A DNA stretch of 64,000 nucleotides. Origin: Mytilus trossulus. Taxonomy: Eukaryota > Mollusca > Bivalvia > Mytilida > Mytilidae. Of this stretch, positions 49,701-61,539 are shown in pieces. Made by a program: the position numbers and the translations under genes. Under the pieces are notes generated by a model. It was given only the letters and a program-made list of their open reading frames with translations. It searched no databases and had not been told where the DNA came from. The DNA is taken from positions 66,533,436 through 66,597,435 of the forward strand of contig NC_086381.1 in assembly GCF_036588685.1 (NCBI RefSeq), written 5' to 3'. Numbering within the stretch: position 1 is the first letter of the stretch; every line of letters starts with the position of its first letter.

Positions 49701-50207
49701 AGCCTTATTTGCGTTCTTGTAAAAAAAAATCCAAAAGAAACTAAGTTAGTAAAAAACTTTATTTTGATTTGGCATATTGACAGACATACTATAGCATAAG
49801 TTAAAATGACTTTTTAGCCGCATTTGTTTACGAAGAGAAAACAACAACAATACCCCCTTCCCCCCCACCCCCCCACCCCACCCCCCCCCCCCCCCCCCCG
49901 ACTCCGTTTTAACTGTTTAACATTGCAGTACGCAATTTTTTTTAATTATTTTCAGAACTAAATAAAAGGAAAGGCTGATTTACCATAAGCTAATGACATC
50001 TACTTCTGTTTCTAATCCCGGCAATGGCATATCGTCGTCCGATGCATCCAACTTGCTATCACTGTCAGTGTCACTTTCCGACTCGGAAATAACTCTTCCC
50101 GGGAGAACTGTTGGTTCATACTGATACGGATGCACATACGAACCTTTAATTCCTAATTCTCGTAACTCGTCAACATCACTTGCTCCGGAACTAGACATAC
50201 TTAACAA
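46765..50207 (-). CDS. P2RX7 C-terminal (intracellular) domain-like protein
   Basis: Exons are 50207-49984, 48178-47957 and 46918-46765, giving 199 residues. Both introns are phase 2 with good ends (TG|GTAAAT..CATAG and GA|GTAAGA..TTTTAG). The N-terminus is acidic and Ser-rich (DSDSKLDASDDD). Exon 2 gives a cysteine cluster CSCSRCSAMPTRRECKCC, then CITEHEGFQVNCLNQYVLET. Exon 3 gives YRYLAYRRFVRCVWHKLGKK, LPSCVVTAIRGAFPS and CGF. This matches the zinc-binding C-terminal domain named after the P2X7 receptor, which in invertebrates occurs as many stand-alone proteins without channel segments. No transmembrane segment is seen, so it is not a receptor. It probably acts as a nuclear or cytoplasmic zinc-binding protein; the function is unknown. 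Met4 is an alternative start. Confidence 0.88.
49556..49626 (+). repeat. Mussel interspersed repeat, tail only
   Basis: Contains 'GTTGTCTCATTGGCAATCAT' followed by ACCACATCTTCTTTTT, the terminal segment of the repeat described at 46222-46690. Confidence 0.65.
49853..49899. repeat. Poly-C tract
   Basis: About 45 nt of almost pure C with a few A and T on the plus strand, in intron 1 of the P2RX7-domain gene. The opposite strand is a G-run capable of quadruplex formation. It is also a likely site of assembly length error. Confidence 0.8.
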
Positions 50208-50690
50208 TTTTTTTTATATCAGTTGTATACTACGCATGGTGATCAGCTGTAAACAAAGCTATGGCACGTATGACGAAGACAAAAGATTCAATTCAAGGGA
50301 AGTAAGTCATGAACACAACCGATACTGACAGAACTTTCGGAGGGGGTTTTATGGATATAAATACGGATTTTGACAATAATTCTTATTTTTTTCGAATAAA
50401 ACAAATAAGAAGTTTATAGCTAATAAATAAAAACAAAAATTAAAAATCGTTTCCTGTGATCTTTAAAATACCTTTATTGATGCCTGCATTTAACAAAGTT
50501 ACAGGTCCGAATAAGATAAATTCGTTGATTACGTATGTGTATGCGCGTTACATGTACATGCATGCGCAGTAATGACAAGGAACGCAACGATGCCTCAAAG
50601 GAGTCAGAAATCAAACCAACAATGGACTTTTTCCACCCTATTTTTACCTACTATGTCTGTTTCTTTTGTTCACACATCGTTGTCAATATG
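50208..50690. promoter_or_regulatory. 5' flank of the P2RX7-domain gene
   Basis: This is the promoter-side region by position. No TATA box at a convincing distance is seen; it holds a palindromic TGATCAGCTG near 50240 and alternating purine-pyrimidine 'ATGTGTATGCGCGTTACATG' near 50535. The call rests on location only. Confidence 0.25.
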
Positions 50691-50900
50691 ATGGAATTTG
50701 AAGTGACTGTCATACAAGTGAGAGGTTTAGCTATCTATAAAACCAGGTTTAATCCGCCATTTTCTACATAAGAAAGACAGGAATATGGCAGTCGTTATCC
50801 ATTCGTTTGATGTGTTTGAGCTTTTGATTTTGCCTTTTGATTAGGGAATTTCCGTTTTGAATTTTCCTCGGAGTTCGATATTTTTGTTATTTTACTTTTC
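50690..50900 (+). repeat. Interspersed repeat copy
   Basis: The words 'AAACCAGGTTTAATCCGCCA', 'CATTCGTTTGATGTGTTTGA' and 'GCTTTTGATTTTGCC' are the reverse complement of those at 9640-9770 and 29070-29190 ('CATCAAACGAAAGG' and 'GGTGGATTAAACCTGGTTTT'). This is the same mobile family in opposite orientation. Confidence 0.6.
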
Positions 50901-53489
50901 ATCCAAATTTACAAATAAGACCCTAGAAGTCATTAGTGACAGTTGTAGATTTTAGGTGAATATCCTTTTTTTTTTATCAAATGTGACGAATCGTCCTATC
51001 TAGTTTTATGGTTGACTCTTTCAGCAAGGAAAACATTAATCATAGATAACAGGTTTGTACGTCAGACCCACGTTTCGTCTACAAAAGACTCATCATTGAC
51101 ACTCGAAAAAACAAATTTAAAATTGTCAAATAAAACACGAAGTAAAAGTACATTAAAGACCTAGAATTTCGAAAGGTTTTGTCATATACAGATAAGATAA
51201 CGTATTCCTTGAGAGTAAGCACTTGCTGGTCACTTGAATACTTAAATTTTCTCTTTAATCAGATAAACGTTTTTTTTACATGAATGTCTGAAGAATAAAT
51301 ATTGGTATCCTCCTACAAAAAAATGTCCAATCAGATCAAAACACATATCATATGTCCATGCTTGCAAGGATCTGCAAACGATCCGTTCTACTTTCTGTTT
51401 AAAAAAAAAACTACTTTCGAAGTTATCTGATTTTTTTAGGATTAATATCAATTCAATAATTTGATAGCTGAAATGTCTGTGGCTGTTGTGGTAATTACTA
51501 AAACACATATTAAAACGAAGTGAAAGATCATTGTAAGTAAAGCTTGGACACAATATAACACTGTATTTTAATCTGATTGAATATGGAATTACAGCACAAT
51601 ACACGCGCGATTTTTCTAAAGCCCGACGTATATGATATTGTATTTTGTACTGGTGCCACATTATATTGATCATGTGTTATTTCAAAAACAATATATTTTA
51701 AATCATTACATTCTATTACTATGCCTCTGAATAATAAACTTCCTTTGCACTATATTCAACCTGTAATTCAATGCATTACTACTTCCCTACCTACTTTTCT
51801 CAAATTATCTATTTGTTGTCAAGCCACATGGTTATACACTTTATACATAATACTCATTATTACTTTGGAAACCGTAGAATCCAGTCTGAGATTGAGAACC
51901 TGGTTATATGCAATTTCTGAACAATATTAAAAAATCAAATGGATTTATTTGTCTGGGGTCTAATAAAAATAATGTGACAATGACGATAACAACTATTAAA
52001 AAAAAAGATTTAAAAAAAGATTTATTAACAAATTGAAATGCGTGTACGACGATGAAAGTTTTTAACGACCTTGACAGCCCTTGGTCGGTCGGTAATATAA
52101 ATACATGGAAAAAAAGAGTCTATTATAGTCTACCATACGGTATGTGTTTTTCTCATTAGTAAAGGCCATACGGTTGTCTATAACTGCTTAAAACCACTTC
52201 ATTTGAACTTTGGTGGACAGTTTTCTCCTTTTTTTTATATTTATTCATATCGCCAATGTTACATATTCTATCTGTCAAAGGGAAATAACTTAAACAATGT
52301 TTTTGCTTTGGTTTTTAAAATGTGGTCCATATCTTGGAGAAATGTAGGCTTGAAAGCGCTAACATTGCAGTTTTGTATATAATTAATGTATCCACGAGTC
52401 ATAGCTCTATTACAATAGATGATAGGCATTGATTTTGGAACTTTTCCGAACCATTGCTGATATAAACTTTTAATATAAATCTCATAGATTTCTAGAAAGA
52501 ATTTAACGTGTTTTAACATAATTGTTTAACACTAGTCATTTTGGGGGACTTTTTAGCTTACTGTTCGGTCTGTGCCAAGGCCGCGTTTTTTTGTTTGTTT
52601 TTTTTTACTTATATGGAGAGTTGTTCCATTGGCACTCAGACCACATCTCCTTATTTTTATCAATTGGTAGGTTCATGAAATAACGTCCACATCGGTATAT
52701 CGAAGGCTGGTAGGGATTCTCTGTGTTCCTTTTAAGAAGCCTGCGAATTTATTATATATCTCCAAGTAGATATGATTTACCAGAGCTTGCATATTCTATC
52801 ATGATTTTTTAATAGAAGGTTAAGACTTATGTTTGCCCAGTTTTTGCCCTATTCATAATGATAAACAACCTGAGTGAACTCAATTTTTAATGGAAACATG
52901 TGCATTACTTTGGAATGTGGTGTGGCGTAACGTTTGCTTTGTACGAAAGTCTTCCCCTCGAATTACTACTAACGTTGCATAAACACATATATAAATCTGA
53001 AATTTTGAAAATTCTGAAATCTTTTTATTTCGCGTTTAGAACATTGTTATTGGTCGAAAGTTTTAATTCCAAGCTACCGTTTGTCTCCTCCGGAACTTAT
53101 ACCATGTACACGATGACCTTATTGTTCTGTTTATTGCCCTTCTTGTCGAAGAGCATGTCCATACCATGGTCTCGCCTCATTTAGGTCATTGCGACTGGGA
53201 CAATGCCTTCTGGATTTCGAGTACGTTTTGGTGGAAACTTGATAAACCCATGTCTAGCAGTGAAGGAATGCAGTTCAGTGGTTGTCCTGAGGTCAGGCTA
53301 CGGTGCTTAAAACTTCGATTTATTTTCTCTTACGTCGGCGTCCATTTCTTAGTTTTGCCAATACTAAAGCTATTAACATCTGTACAAGCATAATATTAAA
53401 TTTGATATTTTTCAATCGTGTATTTTGTTGTAAGATTTATTTAAAAACAGATTGAATATCATACTAGTTACCAGGCAAAAAAAAATTGT
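50901..53489. other. Repeat-rich, gene-free stretch
   Basis: A degenerate family II hammerhead repeat lies at 51055-51105 (-), followed at 51158-51210 by the same 'AATTTCGAAAGGTTTTGTCATATAC' module that marks this family. 52160-52240 and 52590-52650 are decayed ends of the common mussel repeat. The longest frame, 143 codons at 51242-51673 (-), and those at 52268-52519 (-) and 52900-53393 (+) show no domain I recognise and no paired splice sites. Confidence 0.35.
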
Positions 53490-55864
53490 ACGCCAGACTG
53501 GCATGTCTTCTACAAATGACTCACCAGTGTCGCTCGAATAAAAATGTAAAAAGGGTTAAATAAAGTACGAATTACTAAAGCTTTGCGGATCCAAAAATTT
53601 GAAAGGTTTTGCCGAATATAGCTAAGGTGTCATATTCTTAGGATACAAAATACTTACTATTTGACAAATTCAAAGTTTTAAATCGATTGCTTTATATTTA
53701 CACCATATCAATGATAATATATTAAAAATGTGTAGGCATTTGGTATTTGTTGTTGAAATTATTGCATTTTAAACTTGATATGTACTTTTTCATTAGATAT
53801 TTTCCAATCTATGTTGTTTTTGTAGGGCTTTTTTAACGAGGTGAGTGTTTAATTTTTCATAGTTTTCTGATGAATCTAACGTTGGTTTCTTTTATAGAAG
53901 ATTTAAAGAAGAATACTTTACATTAGAAAGAAAGTAATAAAAACGAAATTTATCATTATTTGACAATACTTAACAGTGCTGAATGTGCATGATTCATCAC
54001 TAGTTCTTTTAAACTACATGAAATAAAAAAAAATCGAAATTACACATCAATTTAAATTCCCTTTCATATTGTTATTATTGAACTATTTTTGTAATTATAG
54101 GACAAAACTGTTAGTTAATGATCCTACAGACATGTACATCAGATACTAACCGTTTCAATTTTTTTTTTAAAAGAACATCAATCAATTTTAAGAAATAATT
54201 GTACTTTTAAATAAAAAAGAAAGAAGTTAGCCTTCAAAAAAGGAATTATTGGTGAATCTTTCAATACGCTCTTGTTAAGAATTGTAGCATTGCGTAATCA
54301 GAAAATAGTTTCTACAATTTAAAACTCGACTTCAATAAAGTGTGTTATGCTCGGTGCTTTGTTATTAGAAAGGACACTATACTAACTGACCTGGATTCAT
54401 ATTTTCAGTATTGATAAATATGATTACGAATTCGCCGTTTTAGAATATAATTCATTCTGGAATATATTTTCAAAATCGTAAAACAAAACGCTGAGATTGG
54501 CTTACAGTGTCACAAGCAATTGAAATTCAACCAATGACGTGACGTCGTTTTGTATTTTGGGGAATGAACAATGAAATTACCACGAATGCATTCAAATCTG
54601 AAACGGCAAATTGTTGATAATGAACAATGAGATTACCACGAATGCATTCAAATCTGTTACGGCAAATTGTTGATGATACGTCAAAGAGATAGTAAACCAA
54701 CTGCATAAAGAATCAAATCAATATTTAAGGTCTTTGAAAATAAACTGGAGTTCTATGGAGTAAACCGGGCTCTGAATTTCATCGTGTCTAAGCTAATTGT
54801 GATTAAGTAAAAAAAACAATTGCTGTTGATTCATATTTGTTTGTGGATACTATTTTTCGTAGAATGAAGATTTCTTGAATATTTTATTTCGTGGGTTTTC
54901 CAAAATCGCCCTTATAATCCTGTTGAGAATGTATCAAAATTTGTAATTGACATATACCTACGAAATGCACGAACATTGCTTCCTTACGAATAATATTCAA
55001 GTATTAAGCATCTGTCAATATGTAATATTTGTGACTGAAATGCATTAAAAAAACATGGATCAACTTTTCACAAGATTCCTGATTTGCAACAGTCACGTGC
55101 AATACTATCATTTGGAATTATTTTGTATTAATTGAAGATTTGTATATCTAATTAGTTTGATGTCGGTGTATGGCTGTAAATATTCGGTATTCTGAATATA
55201 TTTCATTTACTTATATCATGTTGGTTATTCATCTAGTATGTAAACCCAAACAACTATAATACTGTTGCTTTGGTTATTCCTAATTGTTGTAGATGCTTTG
55301 CTTTCTTTATAATCATGAAATAAGGATGCGTTGTTTTCTTTATAAACTTCTAATGGACATCTTATTGATCTAGTTTTTAAATTATAAGCTTGGCTTTGGT
55401 AGTTTCTTGGGATTTGTAATATAACACAAATGGTAAATGAGACATTAAAATTATGTTATGCTCATGAATAATTTGAATGTACAATCTGTTTTTCTTCAAA
55501 GATGTTGTTAATACCAAGATGTTTTGTCTTTTTGTCTGTGTCCATTAACAACATTAACAGACAGATTATCAATATCAGATTAATGAAAATCACAGAGTGG
55601 AATAAATATTAGTGTTGGTTTTTGAGTGTTTCTGATGAAGATTAAACAGAAATCCACTAAGGAATAAAACAATTTGTAGCGCGGAAAAGAGAAAACCTTC
55701 CATTGTATTAACCATTTTAATTCTACTATGAAAAAAATGTAACAATATTTAACATATAAAAACAAAAATGCTGATCAAAACAATTTCCAATGTTGTCACA
55801 ATAAGAGGATATTTCTAAAATCATGTATTGTTTGTTTTCGAAAATTATAAATAGAAATATTCGG
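53490..55864. other. Left part of unit D, 3' flank of lectin copy 3
   Basis: Begins with a decayed family II hammerhead remnant (53490-53540, minus) and one ~590-bp repeat monomer (53560-54130). A private tandem duplication of about 55 bp follows near 54565-54670 ('CACGAATGCATTCAAATCTG' twice). No gene is seen. Confidence 0.4.
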
Positions 55865-58800
55865 TCAATCAAAAATTCTTTTTTCGCATAAAAATGCGCC
55901 TTTATCATGCAACCATAGGTCATGCCATTTATAACCATCAAACTTTTTCATACCAATCACTTCAGTCTGACCTGGGTTACCACTTGAATCAGGTTGTGTT
56001 GAATGCCAATTGAAGTGAGTAATGATTGATCCATCACTGTATCGCCAATGCTCTTCTGCGATTAGATGTGATCCTTGGAACAGTATCCAACTAGTAACAT
56101 CAAAATGATCTACAAATATTGTACAAAACAATAAGATTGATTTTCCAAAATATCTCGGTTTAATTAAACAAAAGTATTTGTTTTTTTATTTGAAATTTGA
56201 AACAAGGATTTTTGGTATGATTTTTAATGGTCTTATAAAGAACACACGACAAAATGTAAATCATTACATGTCATCAAACGTTAAGCAAAACTCGTCCTGT
56301 ATAGATAAGAAGGAACAGTAGATAAACCAGGTTTAAATCGCATACATTTTTTTGTTTTGCATTAAGACAAAATCAAGGTACAATTAAAACTTCAAGAAAT
56401 GGTACTTTGCACTCAAAAAGGAACCGAAAGTCTTAGAGTTTTATACTTTGCATTTTCATACAAAAAATGCGTTTCAAGAGCACATCCATGTTAATGAAGA
56501 ATGTAAAACATATGTAAAAGTCATGTAATGAGACTGATGGTACTTTGATACTGAAAAATGAAAATGCTGACAAAGTTTGTTAATAGATGTTTGTTTAAAG
56601 TTGTCAATCAATGTCGATATCAATATTACATTTAGATAGAAGCTTTCTGTAGTTTCCATGATATCAAATTCACCGGGACTTATGGAATACACGTATGCAC
56701 TGATATGTAGGTCACAGAGTGACAGAACTTCATACATATATCTGAAAGTGAAATTAAAGAGCTTGTCGATATGTTTATATTTCTGTTTTAGAGGGTTGTG
56801 TATAATAAGCAATCTAGGCAGATCCTTGGAAGACATATGTTGACGATTTTCGATGGAGAAAGCATAATCATAACTACAATAAAAACAACTGGACCATCGC
56901 TTAAGGTGATATGGGTGTCTTCCTCCATCTTGGAATGTAAAAAACAGAGAATCAAAGGTCCAGATTTTCTATCAAGTTAGCAAACCTTGATGCAGGAATG
57001 CAGATATTTAATATGAATTTTCATTTAAAAGAACCAATTTATAAGAATATAACTTATAAATATTAATATTTTTGCAAATGTTGATTATTTTTGGTTGTTT
57101 GTATTTTTTTTTAAATTGGCATGTTAAGGGGAGGTAACACTAAAACAGTGCATTAACTGAAGGATTCTACATGGAATTTTCCTATTTTGTATTTTAGCCG
57201 GAAAAAACGTACGGTGTCCCTATCTTTCCTTTTAATATTCTCAAAGCATTTTCTGAAAGCTATCTTTTCCTTAAGTATTTAACAATTCTATCATTTTGTT
57301 TAGTTTCTAATCACAAAATGGTGTTTTTTCCTGTATACTCCATACAAAATGTGTCATTTTGTCACGTCCTGTAGCTTGAGAAAATGCGCGCTGACCTATC
57401 ATTTTTATTATATTTATAACATATATCAATAGATACTACGTTTTGACAAATTCTATCATTTTTGTTTTAGACTCCCATACCACCTTAACAATGGTTAAAC
57501 ATTTCTGAAAAGAGTTTACCCCCACTGACGTGATACATGTACAGTAGTTCTGCTAATACATGGGTTACAAAGAAAGATCGTCTTTACCAATCTATTCTTT
57601 TCCCAAAAAAATTATTTCCACTATTTGTTCATTAGAAAAATTAAAAGAGACAAATTATAAAATTTTGCTATTTCAAATTCTGACGGTTAGTTAGTGTTTT
57701 GGTTCTGCCATGATTTATCACTTATTTTACTATAAATTTGGAAGTTGATTAATAAAGAAATGACTACGAGTCTACGGTTCGAACTCTTCAAAGAAAGTTT
57801 ACCTTTAGTTAGAGGAATTTGGTAATTGGTATTGGTCATGTCTGGATAAATAGCTCAAAACGTTTCTACTGATACTTATGATTCATTTCTTTTCGTAGGT
57901 TCCAATTTTCGTGGATTGATTTACCACGAGTAATAATAACATTCCTTGCTGTCAAATGTTTTCATTGGAGTCTTTCTGAAGAAGTGTAATGTTAAGAAGC
58001 TCTTTGGATATATAAAACTGATAGCGTTTTATTTTGTTTCTTCAAAATAATATTGTAAAGGATAAAACATACCAAAAAAAGAAACTATCTAAAAAAGAAA
58101 AAAAAATTAACATGTAGAAGAAAAATTTAGAAATCTATCAAGGTCAGGTAAAATTGTCTTTGCATGATTCTTTTGATACAAACATAAGATATTTACCAAT
58201 AAATGTAGCAATCAAAAGCTGTTTCTCTTCAGAATCTATTCTCATCAGTTCCGCTCCTTCGAGACCACATTTTGAGTCATACTCTGCAGACTGTAATGCA
58301 ATATTTTTACCATATATCTTATAACAACTCTGAATCATTTTACTGTAGACGTAACCACTTCTTTTTGGACATCGGCCTGCAATACAAAATATGTGTTTGT
58401 TATCAAATTGGTAGACATTAGTTCTTCATCCAACATTTAAAAGTGAATCATCAATACAAATTCAAGTTAAACATTAAGCTTGCATCATACGTTTGAAACA
58501 GAAAACCAATAAATAGAGATGTGCAACTCGGTGAATTAACATATATTAGCGAGTAATATCTGCTGAGAATAATTTGGTTTACACACTATCTATATTCAGT
58601 AAGCCAGACTTCACTTTTGTCAATTTTAAATCATTCAGGATTCGAATAAGTTTTGCCCCAAAAAAAGGGTTTTATTCATCCTCCATTTACACCCGTATCA
58701 TAATGACTTGATATAATTTTATAATAATTGATTTTTATATCTCATTAAATTTGATTAATCTAAAAACTTTTATTTCAATCGAGGGAAAAACAATACAAAG

Positions 58801-61271
58801 AGAACTCTATTTACATCTATTTATCATATTAGAGCTAGTTTCTGAATCATTGCATCCCCCCCTTTTCCATGTGAAATTAACAATGCTGAACTAAATTAAA
58901 CCGCTTAAAATATTGATAGTAGCTAGCAGATACTGATAGTTATATCAAACCACTTATTCACTATTATTATATCACAAAACCAGATTCATCCACCATTATT
59001 TCCTTTAAAAATGTCCTGTACCAAGTCAGGAATATTGCCATTGTTATAGTATTGTTCGTTTCTGTGTGTGTTACATTTCAACGTTGCGTCGTTTGTTTTC
59101 TCTTATTTTTGAGTGTAAATTCACATTGCAATAAGACGTGTCACGGTATTTGTCTATCCCAAATTCATGTATTTGGTTTTGATGTTATATTTGTTATTTT
59201 CGTGGGATTTTGTCTGATGCTTGGTCCGTTTCTGTATGTGTTACATTTTAGTGCTGTGTCGTTGTTCTCCTCTTATATTTAATGCGTTTCCCTCGGTTTT
59301 AGTTTGTTACCCCGATTTTGTTTTTTGTACATGGATTTATGAGTTTTGAACAGCGGTATCCTACTGTTGCCTTTGTTTGTACATTCAATTTTATCCTTTA
59401 AACGTCTGTCCGCATACTTGATATAATTTAATCCCTTAAACAAAAATGAAAAAACTCATTCAGACATTCAGAGTATGGTGGGTTTTTTTTCACTTTATTT
59501 TTTAGAATTACAAGTTTTACAAATTTTACAAATTTATTCCGATAACATTTGTGAATATAATGGTATACAGAAAACAATATTATCAAATTAACCCTCTATC
59601 ACAGCGATGATGAAACACGGGGTTTTCATAAAAACATTTAAACATGTACCGAATTGTCTTTGAAAAAAAAAAATATTAATAAAAAGCTTTAAAGTAGCTA
59701 AAAAATAACATGTATAAATTGCTGTTTTAAGCTTATCGTCTGGAGATATATTCCAATTATTTTTTCTTAGATTAAGTTAAGGTGTCAAACATGTCAGTTT
59801 TCTTGTCCTATATAACTTCTGGGAAAACAAAACAACAAAACGGCAATTGACATAATTGATTTAAATAATATACTCAATTTAAGCATACGTTGAGCAAGGA
59901 ATGACATGTAAATACTACATTGTGTGTCAGAAAAGTAGAAATACAAAATTTTAAATAACTAGATCGATTTAAGAAAAATACGATTTTCTCTCGAACATTT
60001 CGTAGGTTGTTTTACAACGATATAGAAATATAAGATACACGCATAGTAAGAATATTGTCTGTGAAATTATAATTTTATTTATGATTTATTTCATGTTTTT
60101 GGATTTTAAGTATTGAAAAACTTTAGAAAAATCATAGAAAAGAGAGGCGAAAGATAGCAAAGGGACATTCCAACTCATCATAAGTAGAAAATAAACTGAC
60201 ATCGCCATAGCTGAAAAAAGTTGAAAAAAACAACAACATACAAACAACAGTACACAAAATATAACATATATATTATCATTAAGATATCACTCTTTTTATA
60301 ACTACTTCATTTTTATTCTTGGGATCTTATTGTTTAGGTGCACAAATTTGCAAAATATAAAACTTTAATAAATCGAAACAATATACCAACAGGTACACAA
60401 TTTGTTATTATCATTATAAATATAAATATTGTTCTTAATATTACTAGTCATTTTATTTTCTCTACTTTTTGTGCTATTTTCACATTTCTTGATCGGTGTG
60501 AGAAATATATTTCTCCTCACTAGAGACATGTCTGTTCTCGGCAAATATTAAATGATTGGTCGAAATTTAATTATGACGTCAAATGTTCTTGTTTTCAACT
60601 GAATTTTCTATTGTGAAGTCACGAAAAAAGGCGACCATGCCTGATGACGTCACATATAAAGAACACAATTTTCTGCCAATCATTGAAAAGGAAGGATAAA
60701 AATCATTAGAGAAACAGATTCCATCACTATAACTCGTGTATTACGATATTTCTCCGCTTTAAACAGTTTAATTTAATTATTTAAAAAAAAAAAAAAAATT
60801 TAACTGTCTCGAGTGGAGAAATATCGTAACACACTTGTAGCAGTTGTTAAATCTATATGTTCAGGTGCAAACGTTTGCCAAACATCAAACACCAATAAAT
60901 CAAAACGATATAACATAACATAAGCAAAACATATTATCCTATTTGTAACATAGCCTCTTACTGTCTAAAATTAAATGATAGGTCCACCCATCACTGTGAT
61001 ATCCTTTGATATCCTTCATACCATTTACATATCCTGCACTTAAACCTATACACTCATTTGATGTATTTGAATGTGAAACGGACATGCATTCTGTCACATG
61101 ATTACACTGCATAACACATTCTAACATGTTCCCCTTAATTTGGAATATCACTGCCTCATTGAAGTAAATGTTATCTAGTTCAGATGCATTTTCGGTAAAT
61201 CCGACTTTTTTTTTACATGCAACTACTTGATAAGATATCAAAATATATACAATTTCATGTAAAAACATCAT
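55865..61271 (-). CDS. PAN + C-type lectin-like secreted protein, copy 3 (three exons)
   Basis: Exons are 61271-60962, 58376-58197 and 56109-55865, with the same phases as the other copies (Ser104 is here split A|GC), giving 244 residues. It is the most diverged paralogue (MMFLHEIV start; DNIYFNEAV; KGNMLECVMQCNHV; SKMIQSCYKIYGKN; DHFDVTSWIL; WLHDKGAFLCEK). All PAN and outer CTLD cysteines, YSDGS, QPD and WHD are kept, and the inner disulfide pair is again missing. The loss therefore predates the split of this copy from the others. All exons are open. It is the upstream end of the visible minus-strand array, and the substitutions may reflect a different ligand preference. Confidence 0.85.
56905..57484. 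mobile_element. 580-bp non-autonomous DNA transposon with TTAA target duplication
   Basis: TTAA flanks both sides (56901-56904 and 57485-57488). The termini are inverted: GGTGATATGGGTGTCT at the left and the reverse complement of GGTGGTATGGGAGTCT at the right. Unit B (30601-30625) shows the uninterrupted site, with the TTAA changed to TTAC. TTAA duplication is typical of piggyBac-type elements, but the termini do not start with the usual CCC, so the superfamily is uncertain. It lies in intron 2 of lectin copy 3 and has no ORF. Confidence 0.8.
59008..59376 (+). mobile_element. ~360-bp interspersed repeat in intron 1 of lectin copy 3
   Basis: Plus-strand counterpart of 38966-39322, from 'GTCCTGTACCAAGTCAGGAA' to 'GAACAGCGGTATCCTACTGT' plus TGCCTTTG. 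It contains an internal pair of diverged ~60-bp repeats (59057-59115 and 59222-59280). The 76-codon frame is fortuitous. Confidence 0.7.
60480..60840. mobile_element. Foldback/MITE-like insertion with ~35-bp inverted arms
   Basis: 60737-60769 ('GTGTATTACGATATTTCTCC' onwards) pairs with 60797-60833 around an A-rich loop. Preceding it, 'ATTATGACGTCAAATG' and 'GATGACGTCACATA' are two CRE-like palindromes. The element sits about 100 bp downstream of the exon 1 donor of lectin copy 3 (minus strand) and is absent from A-C. Confidence 0.6.
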
Positions 61272-61539
61272 AACTTTTCCAAAAAAATTTAAGGTTAGTT
61301 ATCAGAAACGAGCAAGTACAACTTCATAAATTGTTGACGTATAAGTGAAATGTATCCTTGCTGAATTGTACATAAACATATAATATCAATATTGTTCCAC
61401 AGCATCCAATTATATCTCTGCTATACTTAACATTTTAAATAACTGCTTATCAAAACGGTTAGCGGAACCAACTATTATATCATTTAAAGTAACAATATAT
61501 TTTGTATGTATCATGTGTATATATGCTTAATAGTCATCA

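Larger units (their letters stand above)
48179..49983. other. Intron 1 of the P2RX7-domain gene
   Basis: Holds a GC-rich hairpin near 48480 (AAGAGGGG..CCCCTCTT), the interspersed-repeat tail at 49556-49626 and the poly-C tract at 49853-49899. No further exon is seen; the frames at 48663-49238 (-) lack protein character. Confidence 0.4.

Noticed and set aside
51242-51673. 143-codon minus-strand frame, the longest in its region
   Set aside because: Composition is like translated AT-rich DNA, with no domain and no splice partners or paralogue in the window.
52900-53393. Overlapping plus-strand frames, and a minus-strand reading with a KFPPKRTRNPEG stretch
   Set aside because: Several stops in each frame. 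I considered a decayed transposase but could match no family motif.
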